Of a stretch of 64,000 nucleotides of DNA, positions 15,560 through 23,676 are shown piece by piece. Source of the stretch: RSA11 sp036564135 (GTDB lineage: Bacteria; Actinomycetota; Thermoleophilia; Solirubrobacterales; 70-9); assembly GCA_036564135.1 (NCBI GenBank), contig DATCLC010000121.1, positions 17,906 to 81,905 on the forward strand. Reading direction: 5' to 3'. Positions within the stretch are counted from its first letter, which is position 1; each line of letters opens with the position of its first letter. The notes beneath the pieces were generated by a model that saw only the letters and a list, made by a program, of their open reading frames with translations, did not search any database and was not told where the DNA came from. A program made the translations under genes and the position numbers.

Positions 15560-16564
15560 CTACTCGCCGAGCAGCGCCTCGCAGAACTGGCGCGGGTCGA
15601 ACGGGCGCAGATCGTCGAGACCCTCCCCCACGCCGATCAGCTTCACGGGGATGCCGAGCTCGTGCGCGATCGCGATCGCAATGCCGCCCTTGGCCGTGCC
15701 GTCGAGCTTGGTCAGCACGACGCCCGTGACGTCGACGGCCTCCGCGAACGCCTGGGCCTGGCGCATCCCATTCTGGCCCGTGGTCGCGTCGATCACGATC
15801 AGCGTCTCATGCGGTGCCCCCTCGAGGCGCTTGGCTGCCACCCGGCGCACCTTGGCGAGCTCCTCCATGAGGTTGCCGTGGGTGTGCAGGCGCCCGGCGG
15901 TGTCGGCGATCACGACGTCGACGCCGCGCGCCTCGGCGGCCGAGATCGCGTCGAACACCACCGCGCCCGGGTCGCCGCCCGGCTGGCCGCGGACGATGTC
16001 GACACGCGCGCGATCCGCCCACGTCTCGAGCTGCTCGATCGCGGCGGCGCGGTAGGTGTCGGCGGCGGCGAGCAGCACGCTGCGCCCCATGCGCTCGCTG
16101 AGCAGGCGCCCGAGCTTGCCGATCGTCGTCGTCTTGCCGGTCCCGTTGACGCCGACGACCATCACGACCGACGGGCTACCCGTCAGGTTGATGCGCGGGT
16201 CCGCATCGGGCGTCGCGAACTCGGCGAGCAGCTCGATCAGGCGCTGGCGCGCGGGCTCGCCCCCCGCCACCGCGCCCGAGGCGACCTCGGCCTCGAGCTT
16301 GCCCACCACCGCGGCCGTCGTGGGCGCGCCGACGTCGGCGAGGATGAGCGCCTCCTCGAGCCGCTCGAAGGCCTCGGCGTCGAGGCGGTCGAACAGGCTC
16401 GCGCTGACCTCCGCGGTGAGCGCCTCGCGGCTGCGGGCGAGCGACTCGCGCAGCCGCCGGAAGAAGCCGCCGCGCCTGCGCTCCTCGTCCTCGCGCTCAG
16501 CCTCGGTGACGACGGCGCCTGCGCCGTCGCCGAAGTTGAATGCATCCTGCCAGTCGCGCGCCAT
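15560..16564 (-). CDS. ftsY: Signal recognition particle receptor FtsY
   Basis: FtsY is the membrane-associated SRP receptor GTPase. The 334-residue protein has a short acidic N-terminal region, an N domain, and a G domain with Walker A GVNGTGKT (138-145), AADTYRAAAIEQLE, DTAGRLHTHGNLMEEL and TKLDGTAKGG. The C-terminus GEGLDDLRPFDPRQFCEALL is typical. Unlike many actinobacterial FtsY proteins it has no obvious N-terminal transmembrane segment. It follows smc by about 50 bases on the same strand, as in other Actinobacteria. Confidence 0.96.
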   Translation of the reverse strand: MARDWQDAFNFGDGAGAVVTEAEREDEERRRGGFFRRLRESLARSREALTAEVSASLFDRLDAEAFERLEEALILADVGAPTTAAVVGKLEAEVASGAVAGGEPARQRLIELLAEFATPDADPRINLTGSPSVVMVVGVNGTGKTTTIGKLGRLLSERMGRSVLLAAADTYRAAAIEQLETWADRARVDIVRGQPGGDPGAVVFDAISAAEARGVDVVIADTAGRLHTHGNLMEELAKVRRVAAKRLEGAPHETLIVIDATTGQNGMRQAQAFAEAVDVTGVVLTKLDGTAKGGIAIAIAHELGIPVKLIGVGEGLDDLRPFDPRQFCEALLGE

Positions 16565-16611
16565 CGCGCGCGGAGGCTAGCGGGTGCGCGCCGCCAGGCG
16601 GGGCGGGCGGC

Positions 16612-19002
16612 TTACGCGGCCGCCTCGGCGGCGCCCAGCGCGGGCTGCTCGGCGCGCGGCATCTTGCGCGAGACGACCTTGGTGATCCCGCCCTTCCCCA
16701 TCGAGACGCCGTACAGCACGTCCGCGGCGTCCATCGTGCGCTTCTGGTGGGTGACGATGATGAACTGCGCCCGGTCCGCGAAGCGGCGGACGAGCTGCAG
16801 GAAGCGGTCGATGTTCGTGTCGTCGAGGGCCGCCTCGACCTCGTCGAGGATGTAGAAGGGTGACGGCCGCGCCATGAACACGGAGAAGACGAACGCGAGC
16901 GCGACCAGGGACTTCTCGCCGCCGGACATCAGCTGCAGCCGCCGCATCGCCTTGCCCGCCGGCGTCACCTCGATCTCGATGCCGGGCGCCTCGTCCTCGG
17001 CACGCTCGGGATCGTCTGGGTCCTCGCCGCCCTCCTGACCGCCGCCTGAATCAGGCGCATCGCCGTCCGCGGACGCCTTCGCCTCCGCCTCCGCGCCACC
17101 CAGCACCGGCCGCGGGCCGCGCTCGCTGACGAGCCTCAGGCGGCCGCGCCCGCCCGGGAACAGGTGCGCGATCAGCTCCTCGAAGTTCTTGCTGGTCGCC
17201 TCGAAGGTCTCCTCGAAGGCGGCTTTGATCTTCTGGTCGGTCTCCCGGATCAGCCCCTGGAGCTCGCGCATCGCCGTCTCGAGGTCCTCGCGCTGCTCCT
17301 CGAGCTCGCGAACGTACTCGAGCGCCTCCTCGTACTCGCGCTGCGCGAGCGGGTTGACCGGGCCGAGCGCCTCGCGCCGGCGCGCCAGACGCTCGAGCTT
17401 GCGCTCGATCTCCGTGCGCTCCTCGTCGCTGAGCGGCTCGGTGGAGGGCTCGATCTCGCGGCCCAGGGCCTTCGAGATCCGCTCGAGCTCGGCGCGCGCC
17501 TCGTCGCGGCGGTCCCGCAGATGCGCGACGCGGACCTCCGCCTGCGTGACGGCCTCGCCCGCCTGGCGCAGCCGCGCCTGGATCTCGGCCTCCTCGCGCG
17601 AGCAGGCCCGCAGGGCCTCGGCGACGTCGTCGCCGCTGCCCTTGTCGAGCATCGCCCGCTCGAGCGCGGCGGCGCGCTCCCCGGTCGCGTCGCGGACGTC
17701 CGCGGCGGCCTCGCAGAGCTCGGCGAGCTTCGCCAGGAGCTCGGTCTCGACCGCGATGCGCCGCTCCAGCGAGTCCTGGCGGCGGCGCCCGAGCAGGTCC
17801 TCCACCCGGCGCGCGGTGCGCGCGGCGAGCTCGAGCGAGTCGCGGGCGCGGCCCACCTCGGTCGCCTTCTCGGACTCGTTGGGCGCGGCCTTCGCCGCCG
17901 CCAGCGCCTCGCGCGCGGCCTCGGTGGCCTGCGCGGCGCGCTCGAGCCCGACGTCGACGGGGTCGCCTCCCGCGCGGTCGGCCTCGGCCTTGAGCTCGGC
18001 AGCGAGTTGCCCGAGCACGGCCCGCCGGCGGTCGAGGTCGGCCTGCAGCTCCGCCCGGCGCGCGGCGAGCGCGTCGGTGCGCGCCGCGAGGCGCTCGTTC
18101 GCCGCGCGGATGCCGCTCAGCCTGCCCCATGCCTCGGTGCGCTCGCGGTCGCGCTCGGCGAGCTGCTCCTCGATCCCGGCCCGGCGCTTGGCGACCTCCG
18201 CGAGCTGTGCATCGATCTGGTCGCGCAGGTCGCGCGCCTCGGCGGCGCGCCGCTCGGCCGCGGCGAGCTCGTCCTCGTGCGCGCCCGCCTCGACGGCCAA
18301 GAGCCGTGCGCGCAACTCGTTCGACTCGCGCTCGAGCCGCGCGTGGATGTCCGCCGCCTGCGCCTGCTGCTTGAGGGGCCGCAGGCGCCGGCGGGCCTCG
18401 CGCTCGACGTCGAGGGCGCGGTCGAGGTTCTCCTGGGTGCGCTCCAGGCGGAGCTGGGCCCGGCGCCGGCGCTTGCGGTGCTTGCCGAGGCCGGCGGCCT
18501 CCTCCACCAGAAGTCGCCGCTGCCGCGGCTTGGAGTGAACGATCTCCTCGACGCGCCCCTGGCTGATCACCGAGTGCATCTCGCCGCCCAGGTTTGCGTC
18601 GGAGAGCGTCTCGACGATGTCGGTCAGGCGGCAGCGCGCCCCGTTCAGCCGGTACTCGCCCTCGCCGCTGCGGTCGAGACGGCGACGGATGGCGATCTCC
18701 GAGAACTCGGCCACAGCCGAGTCCGCCTCGGGGTCGACCGGGACGTCGGAGAGGACGACTTCGACCTCGGCGTAGCGGCTCGGGCCGACCCCCTCGCCGC
18801 CCGCGTAGATCATGTCCTGCATCGACTGCCCCCGGACCGACAATGGGCTCTGCTCGCCCAGCGCCCAGAGCACGGCGTCGGTGATGTTCGACTTGCCGCA
18901 GCCGTTCGGGCCGACGATCACCGAGACACCCGGCGAGAACTCAAGCCGGGTGCGTTCGGGGAAGGACTTGAAGCCCTTGATGGTGATCGAGCTCAGATGC
19001 AT
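16612..19002 (-). CDS. smc: SMC chromosome-segregation ATPase, short form lacking a recognisable hinge
   Basis: The ATPase heads are intact: Walker A GPNGCGKSNI (31-40), the QGRVEEIV segment (148-155), signature LMSGGEKSLVALAF (691-704), Walker B FYILDEVEAALDD (716-728) and the IIVTHQKRTM switch. The arms are shorter than usual. The protein is 796 residues, against about 1,150-1,200 for bacterial SMC. Coiled-coil-like sequence runs from about 170 to 345 and again from about 355 to 600, separated only by a short Gly/Asp/Pro stretch (about 343-351) with no hinge-like globular sequence. An acidic, Gly-rich insert (about 635-673) interrupts the C-terminal head. The ATG at 19002 gives the normal start MHLSSITIKGFKSFP. 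The gene lies between rnc and ftsY; scpA and scpB are at 56.7-58 kb. Confidence 0.88.
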   Translation of the reverse strand: MHLSSITIKGFKSFPERTRLEFSPGVSVIVGPNGCGKSNITDAVLWALGEQSPLSVRGQSMQDMIYAGGEGVGPSRYAEVEVVLSDVPVDPEADSAVAEFSEIAIRRRLDRSGEGEYRLNGARCRLTDIVETLSDANLGGEMHSVISQGRVEEIVHSKPRQRRLLVEEAAGLGKHRKRRRRAQLRLERTQENLDRALDVEREARRRLRPLKQQAQAADIHARLERESNELRARLLAVEAGAHEDELAAAERRAAEARDLRDQIDAQLAEVAKRRAGIEEQLAERDRERTEAWGRLSGIRAANERLAARTDALAARRAELQADLDRRRAVLGQLAAELKAEADRAGGDPVDVGLERAAQATEAAREALAAAKAAPNESEKATEVGRARDSLELAARTARRVEDLLGRRRQDSLERRIAVETELLAKLAELCEAAADVRDATGERAAALERAMLDKGSGDDVAEALRACSREEAEIQARLRQAGEAVTQAEVRVAHLRDRRDEARAELERISKALGREIEPSTEPLSDEERTEIERKLERLARRREALGPVNPLAQREYEEALEYVRELEEQREDLETAMRELQGLIRETDQKIKAAFEETFEATSKNFEELIAHLFPGGRGRLRLVSERGPRPVLGGAEAEAKASADGDAPDSGGGQEGGEDPDDPERAEDEAPGIEIEVTPAGKAMRRLQLMSGGEKSLVALAFVFSVFMARPSPFYILDEVEAALDDTNIDRFLQLVRRFADRAQFIIVTHQKRTMDAADVLYGVSMGKGGITKVVSRKMPRAEQPALGAAEAAA

Positions 19003-19052
19003 GCGCGCGTTGGCCTTAAGGCTCCCGATCCGGTCGGACGGACCGCCGGGCG

Positions 19053-19787
19053 CTAGTCCCCAAGCCGGTCGAGAGCCTCCGCCGCGGCCGCCTGCTCGGC
19101 CGCCTTCTTGGAGCGCCCGGTGCCCTTGCCGATCACCCGGCCGCCCACGGTCGCGGAGACCTCGAAGCGCCGGTCGTGAGGCGGGCCGTCCTCGCCCGTC
19201 ACCTCGTAGCGTACGCGGTCGCCGTTGCGCGCCAGGCGCTCCTGGAGCGCCGACTTGAAGTCGATCAGGGTCTCCGAGGCGAGCTCCACCTGGGCCGCGA
19301 ACGCCGCCACCGTCGCGGGCAGCGTGGCCTCGAACCCGTGGTGAAGGAAGCACGCGCCGATCACGGCCTCGCAGATCGAGGCGAGCGCGCGCTCGCTCTC
19401 GAGCAGCGCGTCGGAGCCGATCCCGCCGTCCGCGTGCTCGGGCTCGACCGCGCGCACCAGGTCGGGCAGACCCAGCTCGTGGGCCACCTGTGCGCAGGCG
19501 CGGCCGCTCACCGCCTGGCCGTGGACCTTGGTGAGCCGGCCGATGTCGGCGCGCGGGAAACGCATGAACAGGTGCTCGGCGATCGCGAGGCCGAGCACGC
19601 TGTCGCCCAGGAACGCGAGCCGGCCGTAGGAGTCGGCGCGGTGCTCGACCCAGGAGGAGTGGCTGAGCGCCTTGCGGCGCAGGTCCTCGGGCAGCGCGTC
19701 GATCAGTTCACGGAGGGCCCTCGGTCCGTCCTTCGGACGGCGCTTCAGCAGCCTGCCGCGTGCGATCGCGCGTATGCCCCGGGCCAT
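19053..19787 (-). CDS. rnc: Ribonuclease III homologue with altered active site
   Basis: The 244-residue protein has the RNase III fold sequence and a good C-terminal dsRNA-binding domain (about 176-242, ending GRSKKAAEQAAAAEALDRL). The catalytic box reads GRLAFLGDSVLG in place of ERLEFLGDxVL. By alignment with E. coli, Gly55 replaces E38, Ala58 replaces E41, Ile82 replaces E65 and Ser137 replaces D114, while Asp62 (D45) and Glu140 (E117) remain. Two of the four metal ligands are therefore missing. It may bind dsRNA without cutting it, or cut poorly. The position between acpP and smc is the standard actinobacterial locus. I see no second rnc in the window. Confidence 0.88.
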   Translation of the reverse strand: MARGIRAIARGRLLKRRPKDGPRALRELIDALPEDLRRKALSHSSWVEHRADSYGRLAFLGDSVLGLAIAEHLFMRFPRADIGRLTKVHGQAVSGRACAQVAHELGLPDLVRAVEPEHADGGIGSDALLESERALASICEAVIGACFLHHGFEATLPATVAAFAAQVELASETLIDFKSALQERLARNGDRVRYEVTGEDGPPHDRRFEVSATVGGRVIGKGTGRSKKAAEQAAAAEALDRLGD

Positions 19788-19792
19788 CTACC

Positions 19793-20092
19793 TCATCCGG
19801 CGGGAAGGCGGGCGATCACGAAGTCGACGGCGTCACCGACGGTGCGGATCTCCGCCGCCTCCTCCTCGCTCATCTTCACCCCGTACGTGTCCTCCAACTC
19901 CATGACGAGCTCGTACAGATCCAGCGAGTCGGCATCCAGGTCCTTCCGGATGTCCGTCTCCAAGGTGATCCGCTCGAGCGGGATGCGCAGCTCCTCGCTC
20001 AGATGGCCGCGCACCTTGGCGACGACCTCGTCGCGATCGAGCTGGCCGGGGTCCCCTGCCCCTTGATGGTTGGTCTCGGCCGTACCGCTCAT
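19793..20092 (-). CDS. acpP: Acyl carrier protein
   Basis: ACP carries growing fatty acyl chains on a phosphopantetheine arm. The attachment serine is in DADSLDLYELVMELED (Ser56). The 99-residue protein has about 18 extra N-terminal residues compared with the minimal ACP. It lies between plsX and rnc with only a few bases on either side, as in the common plsX-acpP-rnc order. Acidic composition is typical. Confidence 0.94.
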   Translation of the reverse strand: MSGTAETNHQGAGDPGQLDRDEVVAKVRGHLSEELRIPLERITLETDIRKDLDADSLDLYELVMELEDTYGVKMSEEEAAEIRTVGDAVDFVIARLPAG

Positions 20093-20105
20093 CTGCCTTT
20101 TCCTA

Positions 20106-21137
20106 TCACGTCGGCTCCCCGCGCATGGCCCCCGCCTCCTCGAGGAGCGCCGCCGTGCGCTCCACCGCGCGTTCGCGCACCGCGCGCGCGGCGAGCCTCA
20201 CGGCATTGGCGATCCCGTCGGCGCCGGAGCTGCCGTGGCCGACGACAGTAACCCCGCGCAGGCCCAAAAGGATCGCTCCGCCGGTGTTGTCGGGGTTCAT
20301 CTGGCGCCGCAGGCCGCCGAGCGCGGGCCGCAGGAGCAGCCCGCCCAGCATCGCCATCGGGTTCGAGCGCGCCGCTTCCCCGACCGCGGTCGCGACCGCT
20401 TTCGCCGTACCTTCAAGCGTCTTGAGCGTCACGTTGCCGGTGAAGCCGTCGGTGACGACCACGTCGGCGGCCCCGGTGAGCAGATCGCGCCCCTCGACGT
20501 TGCCGACGAAGTTCAGGTGCCCCGTCCCGGCGAGCTCGGCGTGCGCCTCGACGACGCTCTGGGTGCCCTTCGTCGACTCCTCGCCGACCGACAGCAGCGC
20601 CACGCGCGGCTCGTCCACGCCCAGTACGGCGCGGCTGAAGGCGGCGCCCATGAACGCGAACTGGACGAGGTCGTGCGGGCGCGCCTCGGCGTTCGCGCCC
20701 ACGTCGAGCAGGACGGTGGGCGGTCCGTCGCGATTCGGGACCGAGAGCTGGAGCGCGAGCGCGGGCCGGCGCACGCCCGAGATCCGGCGCAGCGCGAACA
20801 GCCCCGCGGTCATCGTCGCGCCGGTGGGCCCGGCGCTCACCAAGGCGTCGGCGTTGCCCTCGGCGACGTCGGCGGCCGCGCGCACGATCGACGCGTCGGC
20901 CTTGCGGCGCACCGCGGCGACGGGCTCCTCGTCGTTGGTGATCTCGTCGGGGGCCTCGATGACCTCGACGTTGGGGAGCTCGGCGAGCTCAGCGAGCGCG
21001 CCTGGGTCGCCGAACACGCGCAGCGCGATGCCGTCGGCGGCGGCCTTGCGCGCACCGGCGATCAGCGTGGCGGTGCCGCGCTCCACCCCCCTTCCGTCGA
21101 GCGCGACCGTGACGGCCGCACCCGCGGGCTCGGTCAA
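20106..21137 (-). CDS. plsX: Phosphate acyltransferase PlsX
   Basis: PlsX makes acyl-phosphate from acyl-ACP, the first step of phospholipid synthesis with PlsY. Typical stretches are ALVSAGPTGATMTAGLFALR, VLLDVGANAEARPHDLVQFA, LLSVGEESTKGT, DVVVTDGFTGNVTLKTLEG and GAILLGLRGVTVVGHGSS. The N-terminus lacks the usual extended VAVDAMGGD form and reads TVALDGRGVERG. At 343 residues the length is normal. The start is a TTG just after the rpmF stop, so the pair is probably cotranscribed. Confidence 0.93.
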   Translation of the reverse strand: MTEPAGAAVTVALDGRGVERGTATLIAGARKAAADGIALRVFGDPGALAELAELPNVEVIEAPDEITNDEEPVAAVRRKADASIVRAAADVAEGNADALVSAGPTGATMTAGLFALRRISGVRRPALALQLSVPNRDGPPTVLLDVGANAEARPHDLVQFAFMGAAFSRAVLGVDEPRVALLSVGEESTKGTQSVVEAHAELAGTGHLNFVGNVEGRDLLTGAADVVVTDGFTGNVTLKTLEGTAKAVATAVGEAARSNPMAMLGGLLLRPALGGLRRQMNPDNTGGAILLGLRGVTVVGHGSSGADGIANAVRLAARAVRERAVERTAALLEEAGAMRGEPT

Positions 21138-21140
21138 GGG

Positions 21141-21362
21141 TTAGCCCTCCGCGCCCGCCGAACCGCCCCCGGCCGGCTGCTCGGCGATCTCGTGCGAGAT
21201 CACCTCGCGGCCCGCGTACGTCCCGCAGACGGGGCACACGCGGTGGGGCAGGCGCGGGGAGTGACAGCGCGGGCAGCTGTTCAGCCGCGGCGCGCTGATC
21301 TTGTGCGTGGCGCGGCGCTTGTCGCGCCGAGCTTTCGATGTCCTCTTCTTCGGGACGGCCAT
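21141..21362 (-). CDS. rpmF: Ribosomal protein bL32 (zinc-binding form)
   Basis: The protein begins MAVPKKRTSKARRDKRRATH and has the four-cysteine zinc ribbon CPRCHSPRLPHRVCPVCG, so it is the C+ form. It is 73 residues long, with a Gly/Ala-rich tail past the normal end. It is followed immediately by plsX; upstream, a TetR-type gene lies between it and yceD, its usual partner. Confidence 0.95.
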   Translation of the reverse strand: MAVPKKRTSKARRDKRRATHKISAPRLNSCPRCHSPRLPHRVCPVCGTYAGREVISHEIAEQPAGGGSAGAEG

Positions 21363-21376
21363 TCGGGGGCGAGAGG

Positions 21377-21988
21377 TTAGCGGCTCGCGGCGCCGCGCTC
21401 CGGAAGCACGCCCTCCCAGATCCCGACGAGGGCGTTCACGAGCTGCTCGTCCGACAGCGCGTTGCCGTTGGTCACGTGCTGGTAACAGGCGCGCTCCGTC
21501 ATCCAGACGAGCGCGAACGCCATGCCCGCGGCGGCGGCGGGATCGACACCGTCGCGGCGCAGGCGCTCCTCGGTGGCCTCGACGAAGCGGCCGACGAGCC
21601 CGCGCCAGAACTCCGCCATGCCCTGGTCGTACGTGGAGGTCTCGACCACGGCGCGCAAGAGGTCGGCGTGGCGGCGGAAGGTGGCGAGGATCGACTCGGT
21701 CACGGGGCGCAGCTCGGCGCGCGCATCCGCGGCCGCCCACCAGCGCTCCGCGATCCCGTAGAGCTCCTCCGCGACCGTCTCGGTGAGGCGCTGCAGAAGC
21801 TCGCGCTTGTCGCGGAAGTACAGGTAGAACGCCGTGCGCGAGCGCCCGGCGGCCGCGGCGATGCGCTCGACGGAGAGCTCCGCGTAGGCGTTGCCCTGGG
21901 CGAGCAGGCCCTCCGTCGCGGTCATGATCTGGGCCTCGGCCTCGCGGCGGCGCGCCTCGGACAGCTCGGCCTTCGTGACCGGGTTCAC
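21377..21988 (-). CDS. TetR-family transcriptional regulator
   Basis: A 203-residue regulator. The N-terminal HTH reads about AQIMTATEGLLAQGNAYAEL, SVERIAAAAGRSRTAFYLYF and RDKRELLQRL; the rest is an alpha-helical ligand domain (GMAEFWRGLVGRFVEATEER, LVWMTERACYQHV). The GTG start places the HTH about 20 residues from the N-terminus. It is inserted between yceD and rpmF, directly upstream of rpmF-plsX-acpP. Control of fatty acid or phospholipid synthesis is plausible but unproven. The ligand cannot be told from sequence. Confidence 0.9.
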   Translation of the reverse strand: MNPVTKAELSEARRREAEAQIMTATEGLLAQGNAYAELSVERIAAAAGRSRTAFYLYFRDKRELLQRLTETVAEELYGIAERWWAAADARAELRPVTESILATFRRHADLLRAVVETSTYDQGMAEFWRGLVGRFVEATEERLRRDGVDPAAAAGMAFALVWMTERACYQHVTNGNALSDEQLVNALVGIWEGVLPERGAASR

Positions 21989-22013
21989 GCTCGGATCGTA
22001 GGGCTCGACGCGG

Positions 22014-22538
22014 TCAGTCGAACCGCAGCTCGCGGAGCTTGGCCCAGCGCGGGTCCAGCTCTTCCTCGTGCTTATGGGTGGCGGGGTCGACCTCGTTGAG
22101 GGACACGCCGCACACCGGACAGAGCCCCACGCAGTCGGGCCTGCAGAGCAGCGTCTGGGGCAGCGACAGGGCGATCGCGTCATGCGCCCAGGCGCGCACG
22201 TCGAGGACGCCGTGGTCCACGTACGGACTGGTGAGCTCCTCGTCTGCGGCGCCGGGCTGGTCGATCTCGCGGGCGTCGACCGCGACCGCGAAGCTCGAGG
22301 CCTCGAGGCAGCGCATACAGGGGCCCTCGAGCTTGCTCGCGAAGGTCAGGTGCAGCGCGTGGCCCGCGCTCGTGCGCGAGACCTCGAGCCGCGCCGCGAT
22401 CGTGCCCGTCTCGACCCCGTAGGTTTGACCGCCGAGCTCGAGGTCGTCGGGCCGCACCTCGACGTCGAGGCGACGGCCCTGACCCGGCTTCAGGGCGAGC
22501 CCATCAAGATCGATCGTGTTCAATGCGCCCGCCACCAT
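22014..22538 (-). CDS. yceD: YceD/DUF177 family protein
   Basis: This 174-residue DUF177 protein has two Cys-containing sites: CMRCLE in the middle and the C-terminal CRPDCVGLCPVCGVSLNE, a probable zinc-binding knuckle. YceD is usually translated with rpmF and acts in 23S rRNA accumulation in plants and bacteria. Here a TetR gene separates it from rpmF. The ATG start gives the normal N-terminus LNTIDLDGLALKPGQGRRLD. The start lies only 21 bp from the divergent methyltransferase start, so the two promoters must overlap. Confidence 0.9.
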   Translation of the reverse strand: MVAGALNTIDLDGLALKPGQGRRLDVEVRPDDLELGGQTYGVETGTIAARLEVSRTSAGHALHLTFASKLEGPCMRCLEASSFAVAVDAREIDQPGAADEELTSPYVDHGVLDVRAWAHDAIALSLPQTLLCRPDCVGLCPVCGVSLNEVDPATHKHEEELDPRWAKLRELRFD

Positions 22539-22559
22539 CTCGACTGTAGCGAGTGAGAC

Positions 22560-23111
22560 TTGAACCGACCGCTTCACTGGAACCCGGAGACCTATCTCGA
22601 CGAGATCCGCGCTGAGATCCCGCGCTACGACGAGCTGCAGCAGGCGGCGATCGACGCGATCCCGTTCCCGCCCGAGCGCGTGCTCGAGCTGGGCTTCGGC
22701 ACGGCGGAGACCACGCGGCGGATCTGGGAGCGCTACCCCAACTGCCGGATCTCGGGGCTGGATGCAAGCCCCGAGATGGTCTTCCACGCGCGCCAGCTCG
22801 GCTGGGAGGAGATGCGGCTCGGCCGGATCGAGGACCCGCTGCCCGACGGGCCGTGGGACCTCGTGATCTCGGTCCTCACCATCCACGAACTCGACGACGA
22901 GCGCAAGCGCGACCTCTTCCGCCGCGTGCGCGAGCAGTCGCGCTCGCTCGTGATCGGCGACATCGTGGCCGTGCCGCCCGAGCGCCGCGTCGCCCCGCTT
23001 ACCGAGGGCGTCGACATGCCGGCGGCGGCACGCGACCTCGCCGCCTGGTGCGACGGTGAGGTGGTCTGGGAGGCCGACGACCTCGCGGTCGTCCGCGCTA
23101 CCTACGGCTGA
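22560..23111 (+). CDS. Class I SAM-dependent methyltransferase
   Basis: The 183-residue protein has the SAM-binding motif I VLELGFGTAETTRRI (about 41-55), a motif II-like GLDASPEMVFHAR, and PWDLVISVLTIHELDD. The substrate is unknown. It resembles small stand-alone methyltransferases of the methyltransf_25 type. The start is a TTG; no upstream ATG or GTG is in frame. It is transcribed away from yceD and toward the convergent sepIVA-like gene, whose stop codon directly abuts its own (23111/23112). Confidence 0.82.
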   Translation: MNRPLHWNPETYLDEIRAEIPRYDELQQAAIDAIPFPPERVLELGFGTAETTRRIWERYPNCRISGLDASPEMVFHARQLGWEEMRLGRIEDPLPDGPWDLVISVLTIHELDDERKRDLFRRVREQSRSLVIGDIVAVPPERRVAPLTEGVDMPAAARDLAAWCDGEVVWEADDLAVVRATYG

Positions 23112-23579
23112 TTACTGAACCTCGACGGGTTCCTCGTCACGACCCGCGAGGCGATCCCGCCCGCGCTGGACCGCGGCCAGGAACTTCTGGAGGTTGACCT
23201 CGAGCGTCGAGAGGATCTCGTCCGCGTAGTCCTCGGCGCCGAGGCGGATCTGGCGCTCGGTCTCGCGCGCGTCCTCAACGATCTCCTCGGCGGCGCGCTC
23301 AGCCTGCTTGTAGACCTCCTCCTCGGAGATCAGCCGCTCCTGCTGCTCGCGCGCCTCCTTGACGATGCGCTCGGCCTCGCGCTTGGCCTCCGCCAGCATC
23401 TCTTGGCGCTCCTTCACGATCCAGCGCGCCTGCTTGATCTCCTCGGGGATCGTGGCGCGCATCTGATCGAGGAGGTCGTAGATCTCCTCGCGATCCACGC
23501 GTACCTGGTCGGTGAGCGGCACCGGCCGGGCGTTGTGGATCAGGTCGTCGAGTTTGTCGATAAGGACCAGGACGTCCAT
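23112..23579 (-). CDS. sepIVA: SepIVA-like (DivIVA-type) coiled-coil septation factor
   Basis: The 155-residue protein is almost entirely helical. The N-terminal segment (MDVLVLIDKLDDLIHNARPV, then DREEIYDLLDQMRATIPEEI) matches the conserved start of mycobacterial SepIVA. A heptad-rich coil follows (RQEMLAEAKREAERIVKEAR) and then a conserved C-terminal YADEILSTLEVNLQKFLAAV. SepIVA organises septum formation and polar growth. It is shorter than the mycobacterial protein (about 245 residues) because the coil is reduced. The neighbourhood (coaD upstream, yceD and rpmF downstream) is the same as in mycobacteria and supports the assignment. Automated pipelines may call it 'ATP synthase F0 subunit B', wrongly. 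Confidence 0.82.
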   Translation of the reverse strand: MDVLVLIDKLDDLIHNARPVPLTDQVRVDREEIYDLLDQMRATIPEEIKQARWIVKERQEMLAEAKREAERIVKEAREQQERLISEEEVYKQAERAAEEIVEDARETERQIRLGAEDYADEILSTLEVNLQKFLAAVQRGRDRLAGRDEEPVEVQ

Positions 23580-23676
23580 TTTGCTGGCAAAAGCTTACGC
23601 GGCCCCGCAAGGAGCGGGATTGACAAGGGTGGATTCGGCGTTCGGTTGCAAGCTCCTGCCCAACGGTACCGGGTGG

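Noticed and set aside
17164..19056. A 630-codon plus-strand frame opposite smc
   Set aside because: It mirrors the coiled-coil codon pattern of smc and has no motif.
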